DNA from: Zingiber officinale
Lineage: Eukaryota; Streptophyta; Magnoliopsida; Zingiberales; Zingiberaceae
Assembly: GCF_018446385.1 (NCBI RefSeq)
Contig: NC_056000.1
Span: forward strand, 35,501,511-35,565,510
Length of the DNA stretch: 64,000 nt
Direction of reading: 5' to 3'
Shown: positions 1 through 12,900 of the stretch, in pieces
Layout of the letters: each line of letters starts with the position of its first letter
Numbering within the stretch: position 1 is the stretch's first letter
Translations under genes and position numbers: made by a program
Notes under the pieces: generated by a model
Databases searched by the model: none
What the model saw: the letters and a program-made list of their open reading frames with translations, nothing else
What the model was told of the DNA's origin: nothing

Positions 1-152
1 TTTTTGTCCTAAGATATAGTATTGCCGAAGATCCTAAGCATTTATAATTCCTGGTTTCTTCTTTTTGAATTATTTCCATCTAATAGCCAGTATCCATGAA
101 TATGGTTCATACGCGATGATATCATGACATCTTCTAATCATTACTTCAGGCA

Positions 153-563
153 ATGCCTTTAATTGCAAGTCTAACAGTGGCTGCTGCTGCGATGGGAGGT
201 CGATACATGATTCAGGCATGGCAGGCGTTTAAAGCTCGCCCTATTGTTCCTCGAGTCCGCAGGTTCTATCCAGGTGGCTTCGAGCAGCAGATGACAAAGC
301 GAGAAGCCTCATTGATCCTTGGCGTGAGGTATGTCCAACTCTGGTTCCTTAACTGAATGTTATCTCATTGGTTCCTTGAGCAAACTCGGACTTGGACTTG
401 TCACAGAGAGCATTCTCCACCGGATAAGATCAAGGAGGCTCACAGGAGAGTCATGGTGGCGAACCACCCGGATAGCGGAGGAAGCCATTTCCTCGCTTCG
501 AAGATCAACGAGGCCAAGGACATGCTAACGGGTAAATTTAGAGGTGGTTCATCTGTGTTTTGA
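153..563 (+). CDS. TIM14: TIM14/PAM18-type J-protein, mitochondrial import motor (5' end may lie outside window)
   Basis: Two exons are visible: 150-328 (acceptor ttacttcag, donor gtatgt) and 407-563 (acceptor ttgtcacag). Joined, they read 110 residues from the ATG at 153. A hydrophobic N-terminal segment (about residues 2-20) is followed by the family's AWQAFKARP and FYPGGF signatures and a short C-terminal J domain with the HPD tripeptide at residues 79-81 (NHPDSGG). The known TIM14-1/2 proteins are about 112 residues, so the protein is essentially complete. The family anchors in the mitochondrial inner membrane and stimulates the matrix Hsp70 of the PAM motor that pulls preproteins through TIM23. 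Exon 150-328 starts with a GCA codon just before the ATG, and relatives start MAT..., so an upstream exon with the true start may lie at or before the window edge. Identity is confident; the start is not. Confidence 0.9.
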
Positions 564-984
564 TTTCTTCAGTGAGCACAATACACATGATGAATATGAC
601 TCCGTAAGAGTGTTCCAGCTTCTAACAAAGGACTAACTAATTATATTCTCTATCCTGACAACGTTTTTTCCTTTTTCAATTTCTTGGAACAATTGAGATT
701 GATTCACAGAGTTCATTTTGTAAGAATTGGGTTTTACTCGTTATGAAACAACACATGTGCAACTGGTGGTGTTAATTCTCAATTTATTCTTGAGGATGGA
801 GCATTGAAAAGGTCAATTGATAAGAGATGTTCATTAATTGAACGGAGAATGATACAAAGGATAAGAACGGATTGTCCATTTATGAATGAATGATTTAGCA
901 AAAATCAAAAGCATCTCTAATTATTAGAATGGATGTTTTTAAAAAACAATAATAAAAAAAGTGTTTAATATATTTATTATTTTA
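564..984. other. Downstream region of TIM14, no gene seen
   Basis: The first part is probably the TIM14 3' untranslated region. The rest is AT-rich sequence in which I see no coding exon, RNA gene or clear repeat. Confidence 0.5.
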
Positions 985-3420
985 AAAACACTTTTATTTC
1001 AATTGAAATATTATTATAGTAACTATTAAATATAATATATATTATTTTTATTAAGTTAAACTTAAAAAAGAATATTTGTTTTAATATATAATAACTAGTG
1101 CTATATATTATAATTGTTATACAAGTATGTAATAAGGATATTAAAAAAAAAAATTAAAGCACACTTTTGTTTTTTTTACACTTATTACATAGACAAGCAC
1201 TTATTACATAGACACGTATGTAATAAGGATATTAAAAAAAATTAAAGCACACTTTTGTTTTTTTTACATGCAAATTTATCTATGAATAGCTATTTAATAG
1301 TAGTTATGATAATTTTTTAATACTAATGATTTATTTTTTGCAATAAGTAAATATTACGGAGGATATATACATTTAAAGGAGAAAGACAATGGATTACACA
1401 GGTTATCTTCCACCTTCGAAAGATGATAGATTTGGTTGCTCTGTGAAATCAGCCTGATCCAGTGCCCTTCACATCATGAACCGGACAAACTGGGCCTTAA
1501 CCCGATTATAACGATTCACTATCAACTTGGAATTGGCAGGCAAGCGATCGCACATTGAATCCACGCCAAGGAAATCACTAAAATCATCTAAGCCATTGAT
1601 TGTCCCTGCTTGGATCACGAGCTGCCGTGGGCTGGATCAACCGGTTAAGGCGTGACATCCTTGCACAATGAGTCGTAGGATCGAAGGTCCACGGACGCGC
1701 ACTGGATGAATAATCTGGGCCGGCTGTGTTAAATTCCGGAGACACCACGCTTTAATCGGGCCAGCATTCACCGCTGATTTACCTCCTCCTAGGATCCATG
1801 TTGGGCCAGGCCTAGGGGGCCGCTGGGCGGCGGAACCCGCCTTTTGCACAACGAGCTGCCACTGCACAGCTCGGCAATCGAGGCGCAAAGGAGAACCAAT
1901 ATATTTGGTGAAGTGTAGATAGAACGATGTGGGACTAACAGAGTTCGCTTTGGGACGGTAGATGAGCTCTCGGTCCCGGCGGTGCGAGCCACCAGGTGGG
2001 TGGTGGTGCTGGCCATGCCGGCACTCGGCGGCGTGGTCGATTTCCACTGCGGGAGGTAGGGGAGGGAGGCTAGAAGAAGAAGCAAGGATAAAGGTTGGAC
2101 ACGGACGAAGGTTGAATAAATCTACAAACAACCTCTCAACCGCTTGCATTTGCAGATAAATTGAATGAGATTATTCTTAATCCTCTCCTACTTAATCCAA
2201 CATTGAGAGGCATGCGACTTCGCTGTCTTGTATTTTTGCTACTTTCCTTTGTCTCTATGAGGTTTGATTTGAGCGTCGGATTGTTTCATCGAAGTTTGTC
2301 TCAATTCTCCTTCTAACTTTCTTTCATGGTGGTCTGAATGTTACCCTAGTTCCAATTCGACATTCAACTTCTACTTCGCTGTTGACCTACTCGACCTCTC
2401 CGTCGGCCATCAACTTATCCCCGATTCTAGCTCAACCAACTATATATACCCTTATTTCAATTGAAAATATTGTTATAGTAGCTGTATACTAATAATATTT
2501 TACTATGTATTAAAATAAATTAATTTAATTAAAAAATATTATAATAATATTTTAAAAATATTTTTGCTAATTTTTTATTAAGTTTGTAAAAAAAATTAAT
2601 ATAAAAATATATTATATATTATTGTTTTTAATAAAATATTTAAAAAGAATTACTTTAATATATAACTGTTATATCAGTATGTAATAAGATAAAGATATGT
2701 TTAGAATAAAAAAAAATAGGATGAGCATTAATTTAATTTATTGTAGCACTTTTTTTTTTTTTTTTTTTTTTAACTAAAATTGTGGATCCCATCTATACCG
2801 ACATGTTATCCTTCCACTGTTGAAGGTGGGTAGATGTGATTACTCTGTGAAACCAGTCTGATCCAGTGTCCAACCCATTATGAACCAAAAAAACCGGGCC
2901 AACGCCTAATTAAACTGGCTCTCAATCAACTTGGAACGGGCAGGTCAGATATCGTACAATGAGAGAATTCACGCCACGAACCCCTGCGACATCGTCCAAA
3001 CCACTCACTGCTCTCGCTCGGGTCATAAGCTGTCGCAATTCAGCTCAGCATACGAAGTTACCAATGAGGACTAATATATCGATTTAAAGTAAGAACAGAT
3101 AGAACAATGTGGGACTAAAAGAATTCGCTTCGGGACGGACTCACGGAAGTTGAGATCTCGCTTCCAGGCGGGAGCGCCAGTTGGTGGGTGGTGGTGATGG
3201 CGCTGGCCTTGGCGGCGTCCACACCGTCGTCGATTGCCACCACAGGCGCCGGTGGAGGAAGATTAGAAACGGAAGTCAGGGAAAGAGGCAGGTCGCTGCT
3301 CTCTTCCCATCACTACTCTCTTCTCCCTTTCGTCCTCTCGTTGCCTGCGATTTCTCTTGTCGATAAAGACACGCGAAAGTTGAAGAAACTATAAACAACC
3401 CCCTCTCCACCAACTTGCAT
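985..3420 (+). repeat. Diverged tandem duplication (two ~1-1.5 kb units) with GC-rich islands
   Basis: Unit 1 spans about 985-2160 and unit 2 about 2448-3420. Both begin with an AT-rich part (shared start ttatttcaattgaaa, later gtatgtaataag). Both then carry a GC-richer part with shared blocks such as gcctgatccagtg / gtctgatccagtg, atcaacttgga and gatgtgggacta / aatgtgggacta, and both end in related ttga..aaact-type tails. Similarity is roughly 75-80% by eye in the GC-rich part. Unit 1 also holds a short internal tandem repeat (about 1131-1268). Each island looks like the promoter and first-exon region of a gene, but no downstream exons follow, so these may be duplicated or transposon-captured gene fragments. 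Confidence 0.65.
3197..3394 (+). pseudogene. Possible captured first-exon fragment with transit-like N terminus
   Basis: An ATG in the GC-rich island of repeat unit 2 opens a 65-codon frame starting MALALAASTPSSIATTG, rich in Ala, Ser and Thr like a plastid transit peptide, and then loses character. No exon continues it and the homologous unit at about 1960-2160 does not keep the frame. I do not recognise the parent gene. It could also be chance coding potential in a GC-rich leader. Confidence 0.25.
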
Positions 3421-3475
3421 AACATAGTCTCTGTAATTTGTTTAATTAAACTTGTGTGTTCTAATGATTGTTCAT

Positions 3476-3905
3476 ATTGCAAAGGAGAACTGATAATTGA
3501 AGTAGTTCCATAAACAGGGTTTAATCCCGTAATCATACAAGTGCAAGAGAAGATGATTTTTTTCAAATAAAAAAAAGAAAGAAGAATGTGGATTGAAGTA
3601 ATTTTAGGAGATGATTATTTCCATAAATAGGGTTTATTCCAGACAAGTCCACAAGACGATTTTTTTTTCAAAAAAAAAAAAGGAAAAAGAATATGAATTG
3701 AAGTAGTTTTAAGGGATGATTATTTTTATAAATAGGGTTTAATTCCGTAATCATACAAGTCCACGAGAAGGTGATTTTTTTCCCAAAAAAAAATAAATAA
3801 GTGAATGTGAATTGAAGCAGTTTTAAGAGATGATTATTTCCGTAAACATGGTTTAATCTCGCAATCATACGAGTGCGAAGGTGATTTTTTTTAATTAAAA
3901 ACCCG
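3476..3905. repeat. Minisatellite, about four ~105-115 bp units
   Basis: Four imperfect copies of a unit begin near 3490, 3592, 3695 and 3809. Each carries gaattgaagtagtttta, gatgattattt, ataaacagggtttaat and cgtaatcatacaag blocks, followed by an A/T-homopolymer stretch of variable length. It abuts the 3' side of the tRNA-Arg gene on the minus strand. Confidence 0.8.
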
Positions 3906-3930
3906 AAAAAAAGAAAGAGAACGCACATCT

Positions 3931-4003
3931 CGATCGCGATGGGACTCGAACCCACAATCTCCCGCTCCGGAGGCGAGCGCCTTATCCATTAGGCCACGCG
4001 ATC
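3931..4003 (-). tRNA. tRNA-Arg (anticodon CCG)
   Basis: The reverse complement folds as a complete cloverleaf of 73 nt including the discriminator base. Acceptor stem GATCGCG pairs with CGCGATC. The D stem is GCCT/AGGC. The anticodon stem CTCGC/GCGGG surrounds loop CTCCGGA with anticodon CCG. The T arm GTGGG-TTCGAGT-CCCAT carries the B box. There is no intron. The T-rich run just downstream on the minus strand (plus-strand A run near 3905-3912) would serve as the RNA polymerase III terminator. Confidence 0.95.
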
Positions 4004-4612
4004 AACTTGTTAAGTATTAAAATTAATATTTATTTATTTATTATTGTTTTTTTTTGTTAAAGTCACCAAATTTGAACTTCATTTTATATTAAACGTTTAT
4101 GACAAAACCCAAAGGGACAAGAAACATCTTATGAATATATACTTTAAAAAATATAATTAAATAGACACTCCTTTTATAATTTTATTCTAAAAATACCCTA
4201 GATCTAATAGTATTATAGAAGTTATCTTGTAGCTACTATAACATGTTTAAAGTAGGTTTAGGATTTAAAATCTAAGATTTACACCGTGTAAAAATTATTG
4301 AATAACTTCTATAATGTAGAGAAGCTATCAGTAACGGTTATAATGTATTTATGGTGAATTTAGGATTTAGGGAGCTACATAATAGTTTCTTTAACTATTT
4401 TAAATTGATTTTAATGAAGTTTAAATAATTTTAACTAAGTTGATAAATTATTTTTTGATATAATAATATTTAGAGATCTTAAATCTTAAACACATACTAA
4501 ATATGTTATAGTAACTACCCATTAACTTCTATAAATTATAACTACTTAGTAATTTCTATAGTTTTTATATGGTACAAATTCTAAATACTAAATAATGGGA
4601 AGAATGCCTATT

Positions 4613-4664
<52 letters not shown>

Positions 4665-5200
4665 CCCCTTTTGATGATTTTTAAAATTTGGAGTGCTCTT
4701 TACCGAGACACTTATAGGCTGTAAGTATTTATAATTCCAATACAAAGACATTGTTCAAAATCAATGAGTTTAAGGAAAGAAATAGGTGACAAATGTTTGA
4801 GATTTTAAAAGTATACTTATAAGCAATAGTACTAGGCAAAAGCAGCATCTATAGATAAAGCATAAATCTCAAAAGTTCTCACAACAATATAGAATTCTAA
4901 AACATATAAGACATTCATCTTGTCATTAAATTTTATTTGACAACACAACCATAAGTTGACAAGTGTTAGTAAAAATATAACACATAACTTGAATCAACAT
5001 GAGTGAAAAGTGATTTTTGAACATAAGAGTTATGAGGAGGTTAAGGCAACAACTTGTAATAGAAAAATAATAGTGTAAGAATTAGTAAATTTAAAAGGTT
5101 AAATTTGATTTTTTTTTTTTTTTTTTTTTAAAACTAGAGTACCTCAAGTATACAACCTGAAGGTCTTTAGTGAAAATTGTGAAACTTAAAGGAGTCAAAT
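4004..5200. other. AT-rich intergenic region, no gene seen
   Basis: It holds low-complexity AT-rich sequence with short motifs of the type 'aacttctataa' and 'gttataatg' that recur near 56150-57000, suggesting remnants of one repeat family. A TA dinucleotide run lies at 4615-4655. The last part is the likely promoter of PAT1; I see no specific element to name. Confidence 0.5.
4615..4655. repeat. (TA)n microsatellite
   Basis: About 20 perfect TA dinucleotides in a row, flanked by unique AT-rich sequence. Confidence 0.97.
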
Positions 5201-5488
5201 GACATTAAACCCACCCACAGCAATCCGTCTTTGATACGCTGCGATACCTTTTATTCCTTTTCTTCTCTATTTCTCTCGCTCGTTTATTTGTGGGGCGAGG
5301 TCGAGCGCCACGCTCTTCTCTCGACCGACCAGCCTCGCTCCCAGATCTCAGCTGGCGAAGAAGCGTAATCCTTCTTTTCCGATCGGAGGTGGGCGGAACT
5401 CCTTCGCCCGTCCTTATGCTTCCGCCGACCGGCGTCACCTTTTGCTGTTTTTGGTCTTCAGGGCGTTAGACTTCGGCGTCCGGGTGCC

Positions 5489-8400
5489 ATGAAGGGGCTC
5501 GATGCGGGAGGAAACCCTAGGAGCGATGCCGTCGGGAGCTTCTCCGCCAGTGGATCAGGTGGGTGTTTGCTTCTTCGTATCCTTGGGATGGCTGTGGACC
5601 TTAAAGTTCTCCTTCCTTTTTTTTCGCGAGGAATTTAATTTTCTCTTATCGTATGCTGGAAATAAATTTTACGAACTAAGCAGATCTGATGGACCTGGAG
5701 ATCGATGCTTGAATTTATTTATGCTCGTTTACAAGGAGCAGTCTGAATGCTTCTTCATGTTAATATGAAGCTTAGGTTGTGCTTGGGTTATTGACAATTT
5801 TTGGTTTAAGGGTTTTGCAACTTTGCAAAATATTTACAGTGAGATTTCCTCTCTGTTTTATAATTAGTTTTTGCTGGAAGGCGTTCTTGATGCTCTTTCT
5901 TTTGCTATTTGAGTACCTTTCTTCTTGACGCTCTTGCTGCCAATCCTAAATGTTAGTAGGAATTCACGTTTTTTTTCCTTTTTATCGTTGTAACAAGAGC
6001 TTATCTTACCCAATGCAGCTCATAGACTTGTAACTTGGTTTCATGCTCTGTGCAGATAGTAGTCTTCTGTTTGATGCTTCACAATATGCATTCTTCAATA
6101 AAGGTGGCATGGAGGAAGTTGAGTTAGGTGGTTTGGAGTATGATGATGACTTTCTTGGTCTTGAGGAGGAATCCAAGTTTCCTTCTCTTGGTGATAAAGA
6201 GGTGAGTTAGTTTTATGAATACAAATCTTTGGGCTGTAGTCCATGAGCTGTGACCATTGCTGTTAACCATTTTATTTATTTGGATAGGTTAGGTATTTTA
6301 GATATGGGTGCCTAAAATTCAGATACTTGGTCAAGAAATCACCAGAGAATAACATACCACTTTGATTCCATTGTGGTTTGACCTATGCAATTGTCTTTTG
6401 TGCGAATTGCTTAGTATGAATAAACAAATGGGGTTAAACATCACGATAGTCTAACAAGCTGGATTTAGCAAACACTAATATGGTAGATGCTAGCTAATCA
6501 AATTGGCAAATACAAAAATAATTAGGTGGAGGATGAGCATTTGCATATACATTATTAGTGACTTGGGCTCAATACATATGCCTGCTGTACCCGTGCTGGC
6601 ATGACACACTCATATGTGTGTTCCAAAAACGAGTTTGAGCAACTGGACTCATTGCACATGGAATGATGAGGAAAGAGATATATGCTTTTCTTTTTCTGAT
6701 ATTTCTCATGATTTCATAATTACTATCCCTTACATATTGTTGGAAATCAACTTTATGATTATTTTGAATAGTGAGTATGACTATAGGTAATCAGTGCAAA
6801 CTAAGATAGGTATTTTTTTTTTTTGCAAGGTTACATGTGAGAATTTGTTAAGTTACACCTTTAATGATCATGGTGATTTAAGATTTCTTCTCAGCATTGT
6901 CATTCGTGATGCAAATTTTCAGATTCTTATTTTTGTTTCTTTCATTATCAATATTGATTTGCTTTGACCTTTCACCTGCTTCTCCCTTTGTCTAATTCAT
7001 GTTTCTAACCTTTTCATTTTTGGTTTATCTTGAGATTGCTTTCTTTTATTTTGTAGCTCCTTTGGCTTAACTTTGTTCACCAAGTTTTCTATGTTATCAG
7101 ATTTTTGTTAGATCTTTTAGTTACTGTTATTATCTGCTCAAACCGTATTTATAATGTTTTTGCAAACTTTTGTAGCTAAAATCAATTTTATTGTGATTTC
7201 TACAGATTGAAAGCTTAGGGTCCTTATCTGAGATTGATGACCTGGCAACAACTTTTAGAAAGGTAAAATATATACATATGCTCATTTGACTAGAATATCT
7301 TGTATTTTCACTTTAAGTCAGGTACTGCCATTTTTTTCACAGAAGCCATATAATGATACAAAGTTCACGACAGTTCTGTTGAGTTCTTTAGGGGAGAAAT
7401 AAATAGTAATGCTATAGGAGGTTTTGTTGGTGTTATATGAATGTATACAGGTTCATGTGCTCATAACAGATGGCTAAATTTTGTTTCATACTGTTTGTCG
7501 AGATCTCTTTCTTTTTTATCATGCTTGGTTCATAATTGAGTTATATGGAAAATAGAAGAAGAATGCTTTAAGGAAGGCATGTATAAAATGACGGCAATAT
7601 CACATTTAATTGGTAGTTCCTTAGCAGTACAGAATCACACTTTACTAGTTTCAGTCTAAAACTTACAACCAGTACATCTGGAACTAAATTACCTAGATAG
7701 GGTGAAAAAGATGTCAGGAAAAATTGTGAGTCGGGGATTCAGCCTAATTTGTCTCATTATCAAGTTAATGTTGATCTCATTTGTCTCCATCATCATTGTC
7801 ATCATCATCAAGTAGATGAGTTTGCCACCGACCATTTGGGTCTATTATCTGAATTGGTTCTCTTCAATTAAGTTCTATGCAAAGCTATACCACCAGTAAT
7901 ATTCAAATATTAAATTGTGGTTTATTCTTGACATAATATCTTTGGTCTCTCTACCCATTTCACCTTGTATCTAATCTATTCTATCATAATGTTTTTTTTT
8001 TCCATTTATTGGATTTGCACCTAATTTTTCTATTTTATTCTTTATAGTAACTCCATATATCCACCCTAACATTCTAATATATACAATGTTAAATTTTGTA
8101 TACTCTTATCCATAAACAACAAAGTGTTATAATGCCACTCAGCAATTGAGCTTGTTTTGGTTGCATACAATTTCATTGGCACAACCTCTGTGCTAGATTT
8201 TGTTTATAGGATCATGTTGTTGAGACACTGGATAACACTTGCAATATATTTTCACATAATATTATTGACAAGCAAAGATGATTATTACAAACACGTTAGT
8301 AACAAAATATACATCTCAACTAGATCATATAATTAAAATTGTAACAAAATCTACAACGAAACATCGTTCATAAATAGAAAATATAGAATAGTATATATGC

Positions 8401-9891
8401 AACAAGCATAAGGAAGGTCAGAAATCATATGCAAAATTTCAATCCCAATAGCAGTGATGTAATCAGAACAAGAATAATAGTATTGCACCAAATGACTCAC
8501 CTTGGGCTAATTTGGGATGAGTACGAATACACTGCACATGTTAGTACATTATGGAATGTTAGACTTTGTAGAACCCTTTGGCCTCTAATTATAGGTTGAA
8601 CGTCGTGGTAGTTGCGATGTGAATCATGTTTTCCCTAAGGATACATCTTATTTTTGTCAGTTTTTTTTTTTTTTAAATTCTTCTCTTTATTCTATTCATA
8701 CAATTTCCCTCTCTTAGTTTGTATTGAGGTTGTGATGTATTTGTGTTCTTGTAATTGTAGGCATTCTTCACCTAATATATAGTCATGCAGGGTTTAGCCT
8801 ACAATTCACACCTACAGAACATTAGACTACTTGTTTTTGCCTGCTTATCTAGATTTTGGTTTCTTATGTTCTTTTAGATGCTTCAATATTATCCTTGTGC
8901 CTTTTTGTCAATGATGGGTTCTTTTTTTGCTTATGTTCTCTGATTAGTGGCAGACTAAGTTATAACAGTGGTTTGTATGCTTCTGGAGCCCTCTGATATT
9001 GTTTGTTGTATGATATGCAATAAATTGTTATCATTTTTTTTTTCCATGCATCTGCTCTTTGTTGACTGCCTATCTTTGTGTTCTCAGCTGAACAGAGTCG
9101 TCAATGAACCAAGGAGTGTTGGTGTTATTGGTGATAGAGGGTCTTTTTCTAGAGAAAGTAAGTGATAATGTGATCTATTGCAAACTAATCTTTATGTGTT
9201 TGCTGTTGACATTATGTTGTTTTTGTTTGCATTTCTCACCCATGAGGAACTTTTAGAGAGTAATATCTAATGATGCAAGTGACATAAAAGAATGATCTTC
9301 CAACAGTCAAGATTTGAGGACAAAAAATGACTTGGATATTTCCAACCAAAACACTTCATTTTGTATGTTTTTCGTGCGTGCGTTTTGTATTCCCTCCCCC
9401 GTTTGCCACCTTTTTCTGGTTTTGTTAGCATTGATGTACTAAACTCTTGGTATAATGTTAAATGTTGCAAAACTCAATTGTTTCTCATGCTAATAGTAAG
9501 ATATATGGTCACAATTGGAAGTGGGAAATATGATATATCATTTGAAAATTGAGTCAATCATAAAAGCATGAATTTTCAGCTGAGAAGAGTGAGATCATAT
9601 ATTAAGGAGAACTAGAAGTGATACAAGGAAGTGTTAAAAATTTCTAGAAGTCTGCCAAATTGCTAATCGTAGGAAAAGAGGGTATAAAGATTTAGGCAAT
9701 ATAAACTGTGTACTTGATAAAGATCGAAATGTGAAGGAAGCCTAATCCAATTCAAGATATCAAGGTGCATAGGTGGGTGATCGTTTGATCTATTATGTAC
9801 ATGCCCTAAAGGAAACATGATTCAATTTATATTAAAAGTAGTTGACTCACTCTTTCAATGGTAAAATAATTAAGGAATGATAGATTATTTT

Positions 9892-9928
<37 letters not shown>

Positions 9929-12900
9929 GTGTGTATGTGTGTTTGGAGATTAAATATATTGTATCAGAGTCATAAATATATTCATAATAGAGATATGATG
10001 TGATTAAAGAAGATTTAAAGAAAATAAAGAATGTATAGAAGTGCAAGTCCTGATGATATTACAGTTGAAGTCTGCAAGAGTTTAGGGGGATATTGGATTA
10101 AGTGACTAATCAAAGTTAGATAAAAAATTCCTGGTGAATGAGATTAAATTTTTTTTTAGCACCAATTGATTTGAAGGAAAGGTGATGAACAATTTTTGTT
10201 TAATTATAAGTGATTGAATCAGTGAGTTATACTATGATTCTTTTGGAAAAGGTCATTGATAAAATACTAAGAGGTCAAAAAATATTGAATAATAAATTTA
10301 GTCTATGCTTAGAACATCGACTATAAATTCTGTTTTTTTTTAAAAAAAAAATAAAACAACTAATGGAGAAATATGGAGAGAACAAGAATTTGCACGCAAT
10401 TTTTTGTCCACTTAGAAAAGGCTATGAGCCTATGAGAGAATTCCTAGACATTTTCTGTGGTGGATTTTAAAGAAGAAAAATATTAATACATATATCCATG
10501 TGAGATGTAATAAGAACATGTATGATAATAAAATGTTAGTAACCAAGTGTGTAACAAATGATTTTTCTTTTTATATTATTATTGTAAGTGTAAATAAAGG
10601 CTCATCTCTACGATCTTGTGGTTGCAGATATCAGATGAACTTCTTTGTCATACTTAGAACAAATTTTCGTTTTATGCTTTTATCAACTGATATGATGCTA
10701 ATTAATGAGAGTGTAAATAGTCCTGATTCAATCTTTATGTAGCCCTTAATTTTTCTCTTAGTTCTATCTGTCGACAGATGTAAAAATTAGTATCCAAATT
10801 CTTTTACTAATTCCTATGTTCAATTAGAATATCCTTGAGTCGTTTTTTTGTCATATTAACTTATTTTCTCGAAACTTCATCTATTATTTTCAGTATATAA
10901 ATTACATCCATTTTGAAAATGCCTTTATCCTTCTTATCACTCATTTAAAGAGTATTCTCTTCTTCCTCTGCCTGTATCAATCTCCATGGATGTATATTAG
11001 ATTGGTATTGCTTGATACACTTTTCTCTTTACTTAATCTTCTTCTTCAGATCCAAATAATAGATGTTATATTCTACCATTTTATACTTAGCTCAATTTTC
11101 AAGCATAACAAAAGTTCTAGTAGCAACTGATTCCTTTCTAAATCATTGACCACGCTTCCAATTGATTCAATTCTCTATATAACCTTGATATTAAGTTGAG
11201 CCATTGCATATTATTTTCTTCTTGTAATCTTCTATGTTGTTCTTCTCTGTTAACTATCACACTGTTAATCCTACTTCAAAATGGCTATATTTTCCTTTTA
11301 ATTTTCTTCCAAAAACTTAACACCTACTCAGGTTCTTCTAATGCGGACTGGACACAAGAAGCTGATTTTCCAAGCTGGATTGATCATCAAATATTTGATG
11401 CTGAAGATGTGCAAGAAAGCAAACGGTGGTCGTCACAACCACATGCTACTCCATCTCAATTTGATGAACTAAAGTCCCTGTACCGTACATCTTCTCATCC
11501 TCACCAACTGCAGCATCATTACTCTATTGAATCAATCAATGTGCCCAAGTCATCTTTCACTTCCTACCCACCACCTGGGGGACAAAGCCTTCCTCTAACA
11601 CGCCATTCAAGCTTACCATCAGTGGGTATAGCAGAGCTGATATCTACTCCAATTCCTTATTCTGGTCCTCAAAATCAGTTGGGAGGATTGCGTCATGGTC
11701 TTCACTATAATCCAAGTATGCAGTTTACACATTCTGGTGTTTCATCAGCCAGTTTGCCAAGAAATTACTTGTTGAATCATTCTGACCTCTTTGCCGGGGA
11801 GAACTGCAATCTGTTGCCTGACTTATTTTCACATCAGTTACCTCCACAAGGTGGTTTAATTTCACCACAGTTTCTGTCACAGCTACAACAGCAGAGATTG
11901 CTCCGGCAATCCCTCACCCATTACTCTCACCTGCAACCTAATTTATGCAACCGGTATTATCATCCTCAGATGATGACAAACAACTTTGAGTCAGTTAGTG
12001 GAATGCCTAATTTTAGAGAGCATAGATTAAAATCTCACAGAGGAAAACAGAATATGCGATTGTCACAACGGTCAGAAACTGGCAGCTTGAAGAGTGACAG
12101 TGGTTTTCAATTTAGATCAAAGTACATGTCCGGACAAGAAATAGAAAGCATTCTGAAAATGCAGCATGCGGTGACACATATTACTGATCCTTATTTGGAT
12201 GATTATTACCATCAAGCATGTCTTGCAAAAAAATCATCTAATTTAAGATTAAAGCAACCATTTTGTCCAACAGCAATAAAGGATCCTCCATCACGGTCAC
12301 GTTCTAATAATGAATCTCATGTTCAGGTTGATGGACTTGGAAGAGTTTCATTCTCTTCGGTTCGCAGGCCTCGTCCTCTCCTTGAGGTTGAGATGCCATC
12401 TGCATCAGGTGATGATCAGAAACCCTCTATGAAGCCTCTTGAGCAGGAGCCTATGTTGGCTGCTAGGATCACTGTTGAAGATTGTATTAGCCTTCTTCTG
12501 GATGTGGATGATATTGATCGAGTTCTACAGAATAACCAACCACAGGACGGTGGGTTGCAACTGAAGCGGAGAAGACAGGTTCTTCTTGATGTCATTGCTG
12601 CATCACTCCAGCTTGTTGATCCATTTGGTCCTGGTAAATCTGATAACTCAGTCGTGTTTGCCCCAAAGGATGACCGTGTTTTCCTACGTATCATTTCTCT
12701 TCCGAAGGGTAGAAAGCTCATATCACGCTATCTTCACCTTCTGCCTCCTGGAAGTCATCTGACAAGAGTAGTCTGCATGGCCATTTTCCGCCACCTTAGG
12801 CTTTTGTTTGGCGGTCTACCTTCAGATCCTAGTGCAGCAGAGACAACCATCAACCTTTCCAAGACTGTGTCTTCATGTGTGCGCAATATGGAACTTAGCG

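Noticed and set aside
1637-2149. 170-codon open frame on the minus strand
   Set aside because: No domain or composition suggests a protein; it is antisense to the GC-rich part of repeat unit 1 and is not kept in unit 2.
3476-3905. A CRISPR-like array
   Set aside because: This is a plant nuclear minisatellite: the whole unit repeats, there are no unique spacers, and unit lengths vary.
11196-11331. Upstream part of the large PAT1 open frame (start at 11196)
   Set aside because: It precedes a good acceptor (ctactcag) at 11331, has intron-like composition, and exons 1-4 join in phase to 11332 with conserved PAT1 motifs.
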